Assembly (NCBI GenBank): GCA_905198155.1
Contig: CAJKBQ010000038.1
Coordinates: 1 to 21,511 of the forward strand
Direction of reading: 5' to 3'
Length of the DNA: 21,511 nt
Source of the DNA: an uncultured Eubacteriales bacterium
GTDB taxonomy: Bacteria; Bacillota; Clostridia; Oscillospirales; Acutalibacteraceae
The translations under genes were made by a program, and so were the position numbers. Below the pieces are notes generated by a model. The model did no database searches. It was not told the DNA's origin and saw nothing but the letters and a program-made list of their open reading frames with translations. Of this stretch, positions 14,075 through 21,113 are shown piece by piece. Each line of letters begins with the position of its first letter. Position 1 is the stretch's first letter.

Positions 14075-15733
14075 TCACCGCACCTTCGGCACCGAGCGCA
14101 CTTTATAATAGTCGCCGGGTACGGTGTGAATCGCCGTGTGATCCGGATACGGCTGCGTCAGGTCGAGCGATTCCGCGACGGTGGACGCAATCTGGTTCGA
14201 TGCATCGGGCACGAAGTCGGGTATTTCGCCGCGATACACACGGTAATAGCAGTGTTTCGGGTGCGTCACCGCGTTCCACTGCACCTGCGCCGTGCCGCTC
14301 CGCACGCCATCCGCCCAAATCTCTGGGTAATCGCAGTAGTCTGTCGTAAATACCGTCAGCGACTGCCCCGGCACTTCGTGCATCGATTCGCCGTCCAGCA
14401 CCGCCACCGGGTCGGGCAGATCGCCGAATTCGTTGCGGTTCACGGCGCGGCTGTTGTATTCGTACACGCGAACCGGGCGGTCGTGCGCGTATCCGGCGGG
14501 CAGCGTCACGCGCAGATCAATTTTCTGCGGGTCGTCGTGCCGGTTTAGCACCAGCACCGACCACGTCCCATCCCGGCTGAGCAGCCCCGTGCATCGCAGC
14601 AACGGATCGTCGGCCGACACCGCCAGCACCTTCGCATTGCGCCGGCAATAGCGCGCCAGCAACCCCAAGCAGTAATATGCGTCGCGCACCGTATAGTCGC
14701 CAGTATCCGTCCACCGAATCAGGCCGCACTTGTTGTATTTCACGTCGTGCGTGCCGGACACAAACGGCTCCGACTCCGCCCACGCCGTGTCGTACGGATC
14801 GCTGCCGCCGAAATGGCAGACGTACGGGTCAGGGTAGTCGCAGAACGTCCAAATCACCATCGCGAACACCCCCGCGTTGATCGCGGCGATGGCGGCCTCG
14901 GCGTATTGCAGCGCATACTGCGCGCTGCGCGCATCGTTGCGGTACAGGGAGCAAACGTCCTGAATCGCCCCGGCGCGATGCGCCCAGCAATCTGCCGAGA
15001 CCCCCTTGATCCCGAATTCGCCCAGAATCAGCCGTTTCCCGTCGCACCGGATGCACTGCATCACGGCGTCGCGGCAGCGGTCGTAAAACGATTGGTAAAA
15101 CGCCGGATCATCCGGCTCCACGTCCATGATATACGCGTGCAGGCAGATGTCCTCCGTAATTCGCCGCATATGCTGCGTAACATAGTCGAGCGTCATCGGC
15201 CAATTATTCATATTGCTGGCGTCCGGCGCGAGCAGCGCGATGTTCAGGTTCCGCCGCTGGAACGCGCGGAACAGCAGCTCCTGATAGTGGTGAAACAGCG
15301 GCATATCCTGCAAAAATCCGCCCCAATCGCCGTACGACAGCTCATTGGAAAAGCAGTAGTACCGCAGCTGGCGGACGTTTTTCTGCTCGATCAGGTATTG
15401 GAGCCGCTCCGCGACCTGGTCGGCATATCGCTCGCGCTCGTCCTCGGAAAAATGCACCTGGCCTTTGGCAGCGGCGAAGTAGATCGGCGTTTCCGTCCAC
15501 TGCTGCATTTGCGCGTAATATTCCGCGAACGAATCCATGTTTTCGCGCGACCAGTTGGGCAGACCGCCAAATGTGCGCATAAACCCGGGCGAAAGCTCGC
15601 GGTAGCACTTGCAGATTTTCTGCGCGAACTGCTCCGGCGCAATCAGCCGGTACATCAGCGCCTCGCTGTTGTGGAACCCGAATCCGCCGAACAGCGGCGG
15701 GAATTCGGGGCGGGTAACGGTTACGGTCGTCAT
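14075..15733 (-). CDS. Clan-A-like glycoside hydrolase with C-terminal beta domains, intracellular
   Basis: 552 residues. The start is ATG at 15733 because AAGGAGG (15747-15741) is well placed; an upstream extension to 15901 crosses a promoter and a candidate RNA. There is no signal peptide. Residues about 10-330 look like a TIM barrel of the GH-A clan: FGGFGFHNSEAL near the start, acid/base candidate Glu131 in CFSNELSYGDW, and nucleophile candidate Glu239 in LILGEFGIKG, 108 residues apart. Residues about 370-470 look like a beta-sandwich (WSVLVLNRHDDPQKIDL, VRVYEYNSRAVNRNE). The end (about 475-552) resembles an FN3-like module (VQWNAVTHPKHCYYRVYRG). Related families include GH39, GH5 and GH30, but I cannot assign one. 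The substrate is unknown. It has its own promoter and sits next to other glycosidase genes. Confidence 0.75.
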   Translation of the reverse strand: MTTVTVTRPEFPPLFGGFGFHNSEALMYRLIAPEQFAQKICKCYRELSPGFMRTFGGLPNWSRENMDSFAEYYAQMQQWTETPIYFAAAKGQVHFSEDERERYADQVAERLQYLIEQKNVRQLRYYCFSNELSYGDWGGFLQDMPLFHHYQELLFRAFQRRNLNIALLAPDASNMNNWPMTLDYVTQHMRRITEDICLHAYIMDVEPDDPAFYQSFYDRCRDAVMQCIRCDGKRLILGEFGIKGVSADCWAHRAGAIQDVCSLYRNDARSAQYALQYAEAAIAAINAGVFAMVIWTFCDYPDPYVCHFGGSDPYDTAWAESEPFVSGTHDVKYNKCGLIRWTDTGDYTVRDAYYCLGLLARYCRRNAKVLAVSADDPLLRCTGLLSRDGTWSVLVLNRHDDPQKIDLRVTLPAGYAHDRPVRVYEYNSRAVNRNEFGDLPDPVAVLDGESMHEVPGQSLTVFTTDYCDYPEIWADGVRSGTAQVQWNAVTHPKHCYYRVYRGEIPDFVPDASNQIASTVAESLDLTQPYPDHTAIHTVPGDYYKVRSVPKVR

Positions 15734-15766
15734 GGGGAGTCCTCCTTGTATGGGTGATTTGTCCCC

Positions 15767-15795
15767 AGTATACCGCGCGGCGCGGTGCGGTGCAA
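15767..15795 (-). promoter_or_regulatory. Promoter of clan-A glycosidase gene
   Basis: On the - strand TTGCAC (15795-15790), a 17-bp spacer and TATACT (15772-15767) lie 33 bp before the start codon, and transcription would start near 15760. The upstream RNA unit therefore need not be its leader. Confidence 0.7.
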
Positions 15796-15860
15796 GCGGT
15801 TTGGGCGGATTCGCCGAGATATTGAAAGAATTGGTCAGGAAATTGAATGGGTAACGGCGC

Positions 15861-15934
15861 AAAAAAAGAAGCCATCGCACTGTTAACCCGCTGGGGTCCA
15901 CTTCCCCATACGAATTCAGACTGCGATAACCTCT
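15861..15934 (-). ncRNA. Candidate small non-coding RNA, about 74 nt, unknown family
   Basis: This is a self-contained transcription unit with no ORF. It starts about 7 nt after a TTGACT-N17-TAAAAT promoter and ends in seven U. The predicted RNA folds into an outer helix of 11 pairs (AGGUUAUCGCA at 15932-15922 with UGCGAUGGCUU at 15879-15869, including G-U pairs). Inside it is a long hairpin with AAUUCGU/GCGGGUU (15916-15910 with 15891-15885) and UGGGG/CCCCA (15908-15904 with 15896-15892), closed by a 7-nt AAGUGGA loop. The outer helix directly abuts the U-run, so it doubles as a terminator. The glycosidase gene downstream has its own promoter, so a stand-alone RNA is favoured over a leader attenuator, though the latter is possible. 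I could not match it to 6S, SRP or a known riboswitch. Confidence 0.55.
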
Positions 15935-15940
15935 AATTTT

Positions 15941-15969
15941 ATTTTACACGATTTCGGCGCGGAAGTCAA
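15941..15969 (-). promoter_or_regulatory. Promoter of candidate small RNA
   Basis: On the - strand TTGACT (15969-15964), a 17-bp spacer and TAAAAT (15946-15941) form a good sigma-A promoter placed just before the structured, ORF-free segment. Confidence 0.75.
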
Positions 15970-16226
15970 GCGGAAAATCTCAAATGTTCCAATTCAATCC
16001 GCCGATACACCAAACTTTGCACGACAAAACATCTTCTTTTCGCCCTGTCGATGCAAAATGAAGCGTGCGGCGCGGCCTCCGCGCGATTGTCCGCCGACGA
16101 ATCCGTACCTCGCGTGGCGGATGAATTCCAGTTGCTTCCAATTTACTTGGAAACCGCACGACGCACATCCGCGCATACTGGTCAGCCATTTTCGGCGCCG
16201 ATGTGCCCCATTAATTGTCCCAAAAA
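15970..16226. other. Intergenic stretch without a supported gene
   Basis: This 257-bp gap follows the lipoprotein stop and precedes the small-RNA promoter. It has no clear terminator hairpin for the lipoprotein gene. Two short overlapping - strand frames (ending at 15980 and 15994) have no good ribosome site and Arg-rich composition, and are not called as genes. Confidence 0.5.
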
Positions 16227-17051
16227 TCACTCCGCCAGCCCCAGCGCCGCCGCTTGGTCGCGCGCCGATTGCAGCAGCGCCGCCGAATCGTCCGCAACAG
16301 CAAAGTACCGGCCGTCCGTCGTCTGCACCAGCACTTCATCGGTCGATTCCCCGTCGCCGAGCAGCCGTGTGTCGTAAATCGTCACCGTGCGCACGGATTC
16401 GGTGCCGTCGCGATTTTTCATGTAAAACTGGTACGACGTCGCCGCGTCAAACACGCGTAGCTGCGTGGCCGATTCCGTCTCGATGGGCCGGTACCGCACC
16501 GCGGCAAAGGTCGCAGCAAGCTCCACGGCCGATTTTGCGTCGTCAATGCGGCTGCGCGTTTCCGCACCGTCGGTCGCGCGCACCACCACCATCCGCGTCA
16601 CGTCGTCCGCCGGGATCGTCATTTGGAGCGTCCCAATCTGCTGCACCGCGTCCAGAATCAGCGCCACATTGCGGTCGGTGTCGTAATACATAAAACCGGC
16701 CGTCGAAAATCCCGTCTCGGTCGGCGTCACCGTCCACGCCGCGCCGTTGGCGCCGGCAATCCGGAACTGCGGCGATTCCGTACGGAACGGCTCCGTCTTG
16801 GCCGTGTATTGGGTGGAACCGGTTAGCTGCACCTGCGCCAGCGCCGCGCAAATCGCCTGTACCTGCGTCGGTTCGGTCACCTCGTACACGTCGCAATCGC
16901 CGCGCGCCGCGTCAATCGGACAGATCATCGTCACGGACTGTGCCTGCTCCCCCAGATTTTCCGGGAAATAATCGGCCGGGCGGCGGGCGCATCCGGTCAA
17001 CAGCACCAGCAGTGCCGCCAATCCCACATACAATTTGCGGATTCGACTCAT
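16227..17051 (-). CDS. Putative lipoprotein of unknown function
   Basis: 274 residues, start ATG at 17051 with GGGAGG (17066-17061) upstream; an in-frame extension to 17120 crosses the promoter. The N-terminus is a lipoprotein signal: MSRIRKL, a hydrophobic stretch and lipobox LLTGC with lipidated Cys21. The mature part has no motif I recognise. It seems to hold two similar beta-rich units: DCDVYEVTEPTQVQAICAAL with an ITGS/TQYTAKTEPFRTESPQFRIAG-like strand pattern, and a second half from about 160 (VTRMVVVRATDGAETRSRID ... TESATQLRVFDAATSYQFYM). This makes it a surface-anchored protein, perhaps binding ligand or peptide. It has its own promoter and is flanked by glycosidase genes, but no transporter partner is present, so its role is open. 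Confidence 0.82.
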   Translation of the reverse strand: MSRIRKLYVGLAALLVLLTGCARRPADYFPENLGEQAQSVTMICPIDAARGDCDVYEVTEPTQVQAICAALAQVQLTGSTQYTAKTEPFRTESPQFRIAGANGAAWTVTPTETGFSTAGFMYYDTDRNVALILDAVQQIGTLQMTIPADDVTRMVVVRATDGAETRSRIDDAKSAVELAATFAAVRYRPIETESATQLRVFDAATSYQFYMKNRDGTESVRTVTIYDTRLLGDGESTDEVLVQTTDGRYFAVADDSAALLQSARDQAAALGLAE

Positions 17052-17091
17052 TTTGCATTCCTCCCAAATATTTGATTTCTTCTCTGATTTT

Positions 17092-17120
17092 AGTATAGCA
17101 GTTTTTGTCCCAGTTGTCAA
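17092..17120 (-). promoter_or_regulatory. Promoter of lipoprotein gene
   Basis: On the - strand TTGACA (17120-17115), a 17-bp spacer and TATACT (17097-17092) lie 40 bp before the start codon. Confidence 0.85.
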
Positions 17121-17152
17121 TCATATCCGTGAAAAAATTCCAAAATCCTCGC

Positions 17153-17194
17153 AAAAATCTGCGCCGCGCAGGCTTTGACCCCCGCGCGGCGCAG
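17153..17194 (-). terminator. Terminator of tandem glycosidase operon
   Basis: CTGCGCCGCGC (17159-17169) and GCGCGGCGCAG (17184-17194) form a perfect 11-bp GC stem. On the - strand it is followed by ATTTTTGC. It lies 13 nt after the stop of the last paralog. Confidence 0.85.
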
Positions 17195-17206
17195 ATTCCG
17201 CATGAT

Positions 17207-18424
17207 TTATTCCCCGTATGTGACCCCAAATTTTTCTTCGCATACCGCGCGCAGATCCGGTTCACCCCAGGATTGGTTGTACCCGGTCAGCCCCAGCGCC
17301 TGCGGCGTGCGGTAATCCGGCAGGTTGTCGCGCGCCGTCAGCTCCTCGCGGACGGCCTGCAAATACCGGAACCCGTATTCCACGCTGGGCGATACATAGT
17401 GCCCTTCGTCCCACTCGTTCCAGTTGTCGATCATGAAAATCCGCTTGCCCCACGCGCCGTCCGGCAGCGCATCTGTCATCGCCTTCATCCGGCGCAGCAC
17501 CTGCCGGAAGCCGTCCGGCGACAAATGGTACGGTGTTTCGGCGGAGAAATTGAATCCCATGCTGTTCCAATGCGGCGTGCAGCGCGGCGCTGCGTCGCGG
17601 AAGCACGACGCCGTCGCAGTGTGGCGCATCGGGTCAAACGCCAGCCGCTGCGCGAGCATATCGCACTGCCCGGCGATGATCTCGTCGTCCGGCGGGAGGG
17701 CGTTTTTCGGCGCGAACCCGGCGTTGTAGCTGAAATGAAAGTCGTACCCGCGTTCGTCGCACGTCTGCATCGCGTCCTCAGCAGGGCGGTACCCCCAAAT
17801 GCACGCCGCAATCACCAGCCCGTCGAACCCCTGCGACCGGGCGTAGTCCCGGCAGCGGTCGAACGTTTCGCGCTGTTCTGCTGCGCTGGCAAACACGCCG
17901 TTCAGCCGATCCGGTCCGCAGACGAACAGCACCGGCTTGTTGTCAATTACCAGGTAATTCGGCCGCTTAAAGTACGTCTCCGTCCAAAACGGCATCAGGT
18001 TCGCGACCAGGTCGTGCGGGTCGGTGTTGCCCCAACGAACCGCATTTTCGAACATGATGGCGAATTTCATGAATTGCTGATACTTCGCGTGGAACAGTGC
18101 TTCATGCAGTCCGTGACCGCACCGCAGATCGGCGGGCGTGACGGGTTTGCCTTCGTTGTCGCGCTTGCGGTACCAGCAGTGAATAAAGCAGTTGATCCCG
18201 TGCTCCACCGCCCATTTGATCTCCCAGTCGCACACGTCGGGGTTTTCCTCGTCGTAGTACCCCATCAGCGGCGTGCGCTCCGGGTAGCCGTGCAGATCGT
18301 CGAACCCGTTGTGCAGGCCGGGCGCACCTTTTTTCCACGCCGCATAGTAATGTGCTGCGACAATCCGGTCGGTCGTCGCGGGCTGCGGCGCGGGGATGTC
18401 GTTGGAAAGCTTGATGTTGTACAT
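17207..18424 (-). CDS. GH99/WbsX-like glycosidase, paralog 3 of 3 (most diverged)
   Basis: 405 residues. The start is ATG at 18424 (MYNIKLSND), with TAAGGGGG overlapping the stop of the preceding paralog; a TTG two codons earlier is less likely. The N-terminal barrel part carries HYYAAWKKG, GYYDEENPDVCDWEIKWA and HGINCFIHCWYR, the hallmarks of the WbsX/GH99-like family (PF14307). The catalytic-type loop NWNEWDEGHYVSPS has Glu337 and Glu340, matching the E-W-x-E-G pair used by GH99 endo-mannosidases. There is no signal peptide. Compared with the other two copies, the middle (about 195-320) has changed strongly (IWGYRPAEDAMQTCDERGYDFHF and beyond), including the region before the catalytic loop that probably shapes substrate choice. 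It is the last gene of a three-gene operon. It could act on mannose-rich or other complex glycans; the substrate is inferred only from the family. Confidence 0.85.
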   Translation of the reverse strand: MYNIKLSNDIPAPQPATTDRIVAAHYYAAWKKGAPGLHNGFDDLHGYPERTPLMGYYDEENPDVCDWEIKWAVEHGINCFIHCWYRKRDNEGKPVTPADLRCGHGLHEALFHAKYQQFMKFAIMFENAVRWGNTDPHDLVANLMPFWTETYFKRPNYLVIDNKPVLFVCGPDRLNGVFASAAEQRETFDRCRDYARSQGFDGLVIAACIWGYRPAEDAMQTCDERGYDFHFSYNAGFAPKNALPPDDEIIAGQCDMLAQRLAFDPMRHTATASCFRDAAPRCTPHWNSMGFNFSAETPYHLSPDGFRQVLRRMKAMTDALPDGAWGKRIFMIDNWNEWDEGHYVSPSVEYGFRYLQAVREELTARDNLPDYRTPQALGLTGYNQSWGEPDLRAVCEEKFGVTYGE

Positions 18425-18437
18425 CCGCAATGCCCCC

Positions 18438-19652
18438 TTAGTCGTACTTCACGCCGAATTTCGCCACGCACACCGCGTTCAGGTCCGGCTCGCCCCAGGA
18501 CTGATTGTACCCGGTCAGCCCCAGATCCTGCGGCGTGCGGTAGTCCGGCAGATTGTCGCGGTGCGTCAGCTCCTCGCGGATGGCCTGCAGATACCGGAAC
18601 CCGTAGCCCACGCTGGGCGATACATAATGCCCTTCATCCCACTCGTTCCAGTTGTCGATCATGATGATCTTGCGGCCGGGGTTCTCCTGTGGCAGCGCAT
18701 CGGCCATCGCCTTACAGTTGCGCAGCACCTGGCGGAATCCGTCCGGCGAGCAGTACCAGCGGTTGCCGTACTGACTGAAATGATACCCGCGATCCACCCA
18801 TGCCTTGGTAAACCGCGGCGTCCAGTCCAAAAACGCCGACGCCGTCGGGATAAATTGCCCGTGGAACGCATCGATCCGGCTTTGGACGAATTGCTTCTGG
18901 CTTTCGGCCACCTCGTCGTCGGACGGAAACTCCGCCGGGCCGTTGTAGCCGCAGTTGTAAGAAAAACAGAAGTCGTACCCGCGCGCCATAAAGTCCCGGT
19001 ACGCGGCTTCGTCGCAGCGGTCGGCCTGCGCCGCGAAAATCATGCCGTCGAACCCGTAGGATTTGGCAAATTCCCGGCACCTGTCAAACGTTTCGTGCTG
19101 CTCTGCCGCGCTGGCAAACGCATTTTGCAGCTGCTGCTTCGTGTCATACACGAACAGCACCGGCTTGTTGTCTACAATCAGGTAATTGCCCCGCTTGAAA
19201 TACGTCTCCATCCAGAACGGCATCAGGTTTTGCAGCATATCGTCCTTGTCCGTCGCGCCCCAGCGGGTCTGCGTTTCGAACATAATGGCAAATTTCATCA
19301 TCTGCTGATACTTTGCATTGAACAGTGCTTCATGCAGACCGTGACCGCACCGCAGCGCATCCGGTGTCACCGGATGGCCGACGTTGTCGCGGTAGCGGTA
19401 CCAGCAGTGAATGAAGCAGTTGATCCCGTGCTCCACCGCCCACTTGATTTCCCAGTCGCACACATCGGGGTTTTCTTCATCGTAATACCCCATCAGCGGC
19501 GTGCGCTCCGGGTACAGATGCAGGTCGTCGAACCCGTTGTGGATTTCGGCGGAACCTTTCTTCCACGCGGCGTAGTAGTGCGCCGCGACGATGTAATCGC
19601 TCGACACCGGCTGCGGCGCGGGCATTTCGTTGGCCAGCTTGATGTTGTACAT
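18438..19652 (-). CDS. GH99/WbsX-like glycosidase, paralog 2 of 3
   Basis: 404 residues, start ATG at 19652 with a G-rich site (GGGAAAG) upstream. The layout matches the flanking copies: MYNIKLANEMPAPQP start, HYYAAWKKG, PLMGYYDEENPDVCDW, GINCFIHCWYRYRDN, then NWNEWDEGHYVSPS with Glu337 and Glu340, and the ending LTGYNQSWGEPDLNAVCVAKFG. It is clearly closer to paralog 1 than to paralog 3, sharing long near-identical stretches at both ends; the variable part lies around residues 130-320. It sits 16 nt after paralog 1 and 13 nt before paralog 3, so all three are cotranscribed. It is probably cytoplasmic, as no signal peptide is seen. Confidence 0.87.
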   Translation of the reverse strand: MYNIKLANEMPAPQPVSSDYIVAAHYYAAWKKGSAEIHNGFDDLHLYPERTPLMGYYDEENPDVCDWEIKWAVEHGINCFIHCWYRYRDNVGHPVTPDALRCGHGLHEALFNAKYQQMMKFAIMFETQTRWGATDKDDMLQNLMPFWMETYFKRGNYLIVDNKPVLFVYDTKQQLQNAFASAAEQHETFDRCREFAKSYGFDGMIFAAQADRCDEAAYRDFMARGYDFCFSYNCGYNGPAEFPSDDEVAESQKQFVQSRIDAFHGQFIPTASAFLDWTPRFTKAWVDRGYHFSQYGNRWYCSPDGFRQVLRNCKAMADALPQENPGRKIIMIDNWNEWDEGHYVSPSVGYGFRYLQAIREELTHRDNLPDYRTPQDLGLTGYNQSWGEPDLNAVCVAKFGVKYD

Positions 19653-19668
19653 CTTTCCCGTCCCCCGA

Positions 19669-20880
19669 TCAGTCGTATTTCACACCGAATTTCGCCACGC
19701 ACTGCGCGTTCAGATCCGGCTCGCCCCACGATTGGTTGTACCCGGTCAGCCCCAGATCCTGCGGCGTGCGGTAGTCCGGCAGGTTGTCGCGGTGCGTCAG
19801 CTCTTCGCGGATCGCCTGCAGATACCGGAACCCGAACTGCACGCTCGGGGACACAAAATGCCCTTCGTCCCACTCGTTCCAGTTGTCGATCATGATAATC
19901 TTGCGGCCGGGATTGTCCTGCGGCAGCGCGTCGGCCAGCGCTTTGCAGTTGCGCAGCACCTGGCGATAGCCGTCCGGCGAGCAGTACCAGCGTTTGCTGA
20001 AACTGAAATGATATCCCTGATCGACCCATGCTTTGGTGTAGCGCGGCGTCGGATCCCAGAACGACGACGCAGTCGGGATGTAACGGCCGTGGAACAGGTT
20101 GATCCGGTTTTCAAAGAATTGCTTCTGGTCGGCAATGATTTCTTCGTCGGACGGATATTCCGTGTCGCCCGCGTAATGGTAGTTGTAAGAAAAGCAGAAA
20201 TCGTAGCCGCGCGCGAGAAAATCTTCCGCCATTTTATTGACGTCGCCGCTGGCCATCGCCGCGAAGATCATGCCGTCGAATCCGCGGGTTTTCGCCAGTT
20301 CAGCACACTTCGCAAACGCCGCTTTCTGCGCCGCCGCATCGGCAAACGCCCCGGCCACCTGGCGGTGCGGGTCGTACACAAACAGCACCGGCTTGTTGTC
20401 GATAATCAGGTAGTTGCCGCGGGTGAAGTAGGTGTCCAGCCAGAACGGCATCAGGTGATCCAGCAGATCCTGCTCGTCGGTGCCGCCCCACCGTTCCGAC
20501 GCTTCAAACATGATGGCGAATTTCATCAGCTGCTGATATTTCGCGTGGAACAGCGCCTCGTGCAGGCCGTGGCCGCAGCGCAGATCGTCCGGCGTCACCG
20601 GCTTGCCCATGTTGTGCCGGTAGCGGTACCAGCAGTGAATGAAGCAGTTGATCCCGTGCTCCACCGCCCATTTGATCTCCCAGTCGCACACGTCGGGCTT
20701 CTCTTCGTCGTAGTACCCCATCAGCGGCGTGCGCTCCGGATACAGGTGCAGATCGTCAAACCCGTTGTGCAGGCCGGGCGCGCCTTTTTTCCACGCGGCA
20801 TAGTAGTGCGCCGCAACGATGTAATCGCTCGACACCGGCTGCGGGGCGGGCATTTCGTTGGACAGTTTGATGTTGTACAT
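19669..20880 (-). CDS. GH99/WbsX-like glycosidase, paralog 1 of 3 (first in operon)
   Basis: 403 residues, start ATG at 20880 with AAAGGAGAG upstream. Family motifs are HYYAAWKK (25-32), GYYDEEKPDVCDWEIKWA (55-72), HGINCFIHCWYR (75-86), CGHGLHEALFHAKYQQ (102-117), and the catalytic-type loop NWNEWDEGHFVSPS with Glu336 and Glu339. In GH99 the two Glu of E-W-x-E-G support catalysis; here they are conserved in all three copies, so all are probably active. There is no signal peptide or membrane segment. WbsX-type proteins were first named as glycosyltransferases, so a transferase role is not excluded. The direct-repeat promoter upstream indicates regulated expression of the set. Confidence 0.88.
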   Translation of the reverse strand: MYNIKLSNEMPAPQPVSSDYIVAAHYYAAWKKGAPGLHNGFDDLHLYPERTPLMGYYDEEKPDVCDWEIKWAVEHGINCFIHCWYRYRHNMGKPVTPDDLRCGHGLHEALFHAKYQQLMKFAIMFEASERWGGTDEQDLLDHLMPFWLDTYFTRGNYLIIDNKPVLFVYDPHRQVAGAFADAAAQKAAFAKCAELAKTRGFDGMIFAAMASGDVNKMAEDFLARGYDFCFSYNYHYAGDTEYPSDEEIIADQKQFFENRINLFHGRYIPTASSFWDPTPRYTKAWVDQGYHFSFSKRWYCSPDGYRQVLRNCKALADALPQDNPGRKIIMIDNWNEWDEGHFVSPSVQFGFRYLQAIREELTHRDNLPDYRTPQDLGLTGYNQSWGEPDLNAQCVAKFGVKYD

Positions 20881-20899
20881 AATTCAGTCTCTCCTTTGC

Positions 20900-20913
20900 C
20901 GGGCAATCGCCCG
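20900..20913 (-). other. Leader hairpin next to ribosome binding site
   Basis: CGGGC-AATC-GCCCG (20900-20913) forms a 5-bp stem in the leader, ending just before the AAAGGAG of the first glycosidase. It may modulate translation or protect the transcript. Confidence 0.35.
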
Positions 20914-20957
20914 TTTTGTTTTGGAAAAATGGTCGATCGGCCGAAGCCGCTACGAAT

Positions 20958-20986
20958 ATCATACCAGTATCCCGGCCGTTTTGCAA
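20958..20986 (-). promoter_or_regulatory. Promoter of tandem glycosidase operon
   Basis: On the - strand TTGCAA (20986-20981), a 17-bp spacer and TATGAT (20963-20958) give a start near 20951 and a leader of about 70 nt. The -35 box is not ideal, which fits activator control from the adjoining direct repeats. Confidence 0.75.
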
Positions 20987-21014
20987 TGGTCAAACTGAAT
21001 ATTATTTGGTCAAA
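20987..21014. promoter_or_regulatory. Two TGGTCAAA direct repeats, likely activator site
   Basis: TGGTCAAA occurs at 20987-20994 and 21007-21014, exactly 20 bp apart (about two helix turns) and touching the -35 box of the glycosidase promoter. Direct repeats on one helix face beside -35 are typical of AraC-family activators. Which protein binds is not known. Confidence 0.6.
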
Positions 21015-21038
21015 ATAAAGATGTTTTCCCGCGCGCGC

Positions 21039-21085
21039 AAAAAAAGCCGAACCCTGCGCGCCCGTGAGCGGCGCCGGATTCGGCT
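21039..21085 (-). terminator. Terminator of SEDS-protein gene
   Basis: On the - strand AGCCGAATCC (21085-21076) pairs with GGGTTCGGCT (21054-21045), with one mismatch around a GC-rich loop, followed by seven T. It lies about 28 nt after the stop at 21114. Confidence 0.8.
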
Positions 21086-21113
21086 CGAATCGTATGCGAT
21101 TTTCTGCGCAGAT

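Larger units (their letters stand above)
17207..20880 (-). repeat. Tandem gene triplication of GH99/WbsX-like glycosidases
   Basis: Three adjacent copies of about 1.2 kb share start and end peptides (MYNIKL; YNQSWGEPDL) and the catalytic loop. Copies 1 and 2 are closest; copy 3 is altered in its middle third. The near-identical ends make recombination between copies likely. Confidence 0.9.

Noticed and set aside
15734..15901. N-terminal extension of the clan-A glycosidase
   Set aside because: It crosses the promoter and candidate RNA; the ATG at 15733 has AAGGAGG at good spacing.
15980..16230. Two short overlapping - strand frames in the gap after the lipoprotein gene
   Set aside because: No ribosome binding site, Arg-rich composition, and they run towards the small-RNA promoter; no family recognised.
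17207..20880. Repeated sequence as a CRISPR or transposon array
   Set aside because: The repeats are full-length paralogous genes with kept reading frames, not short repeats with spacers or element ends.
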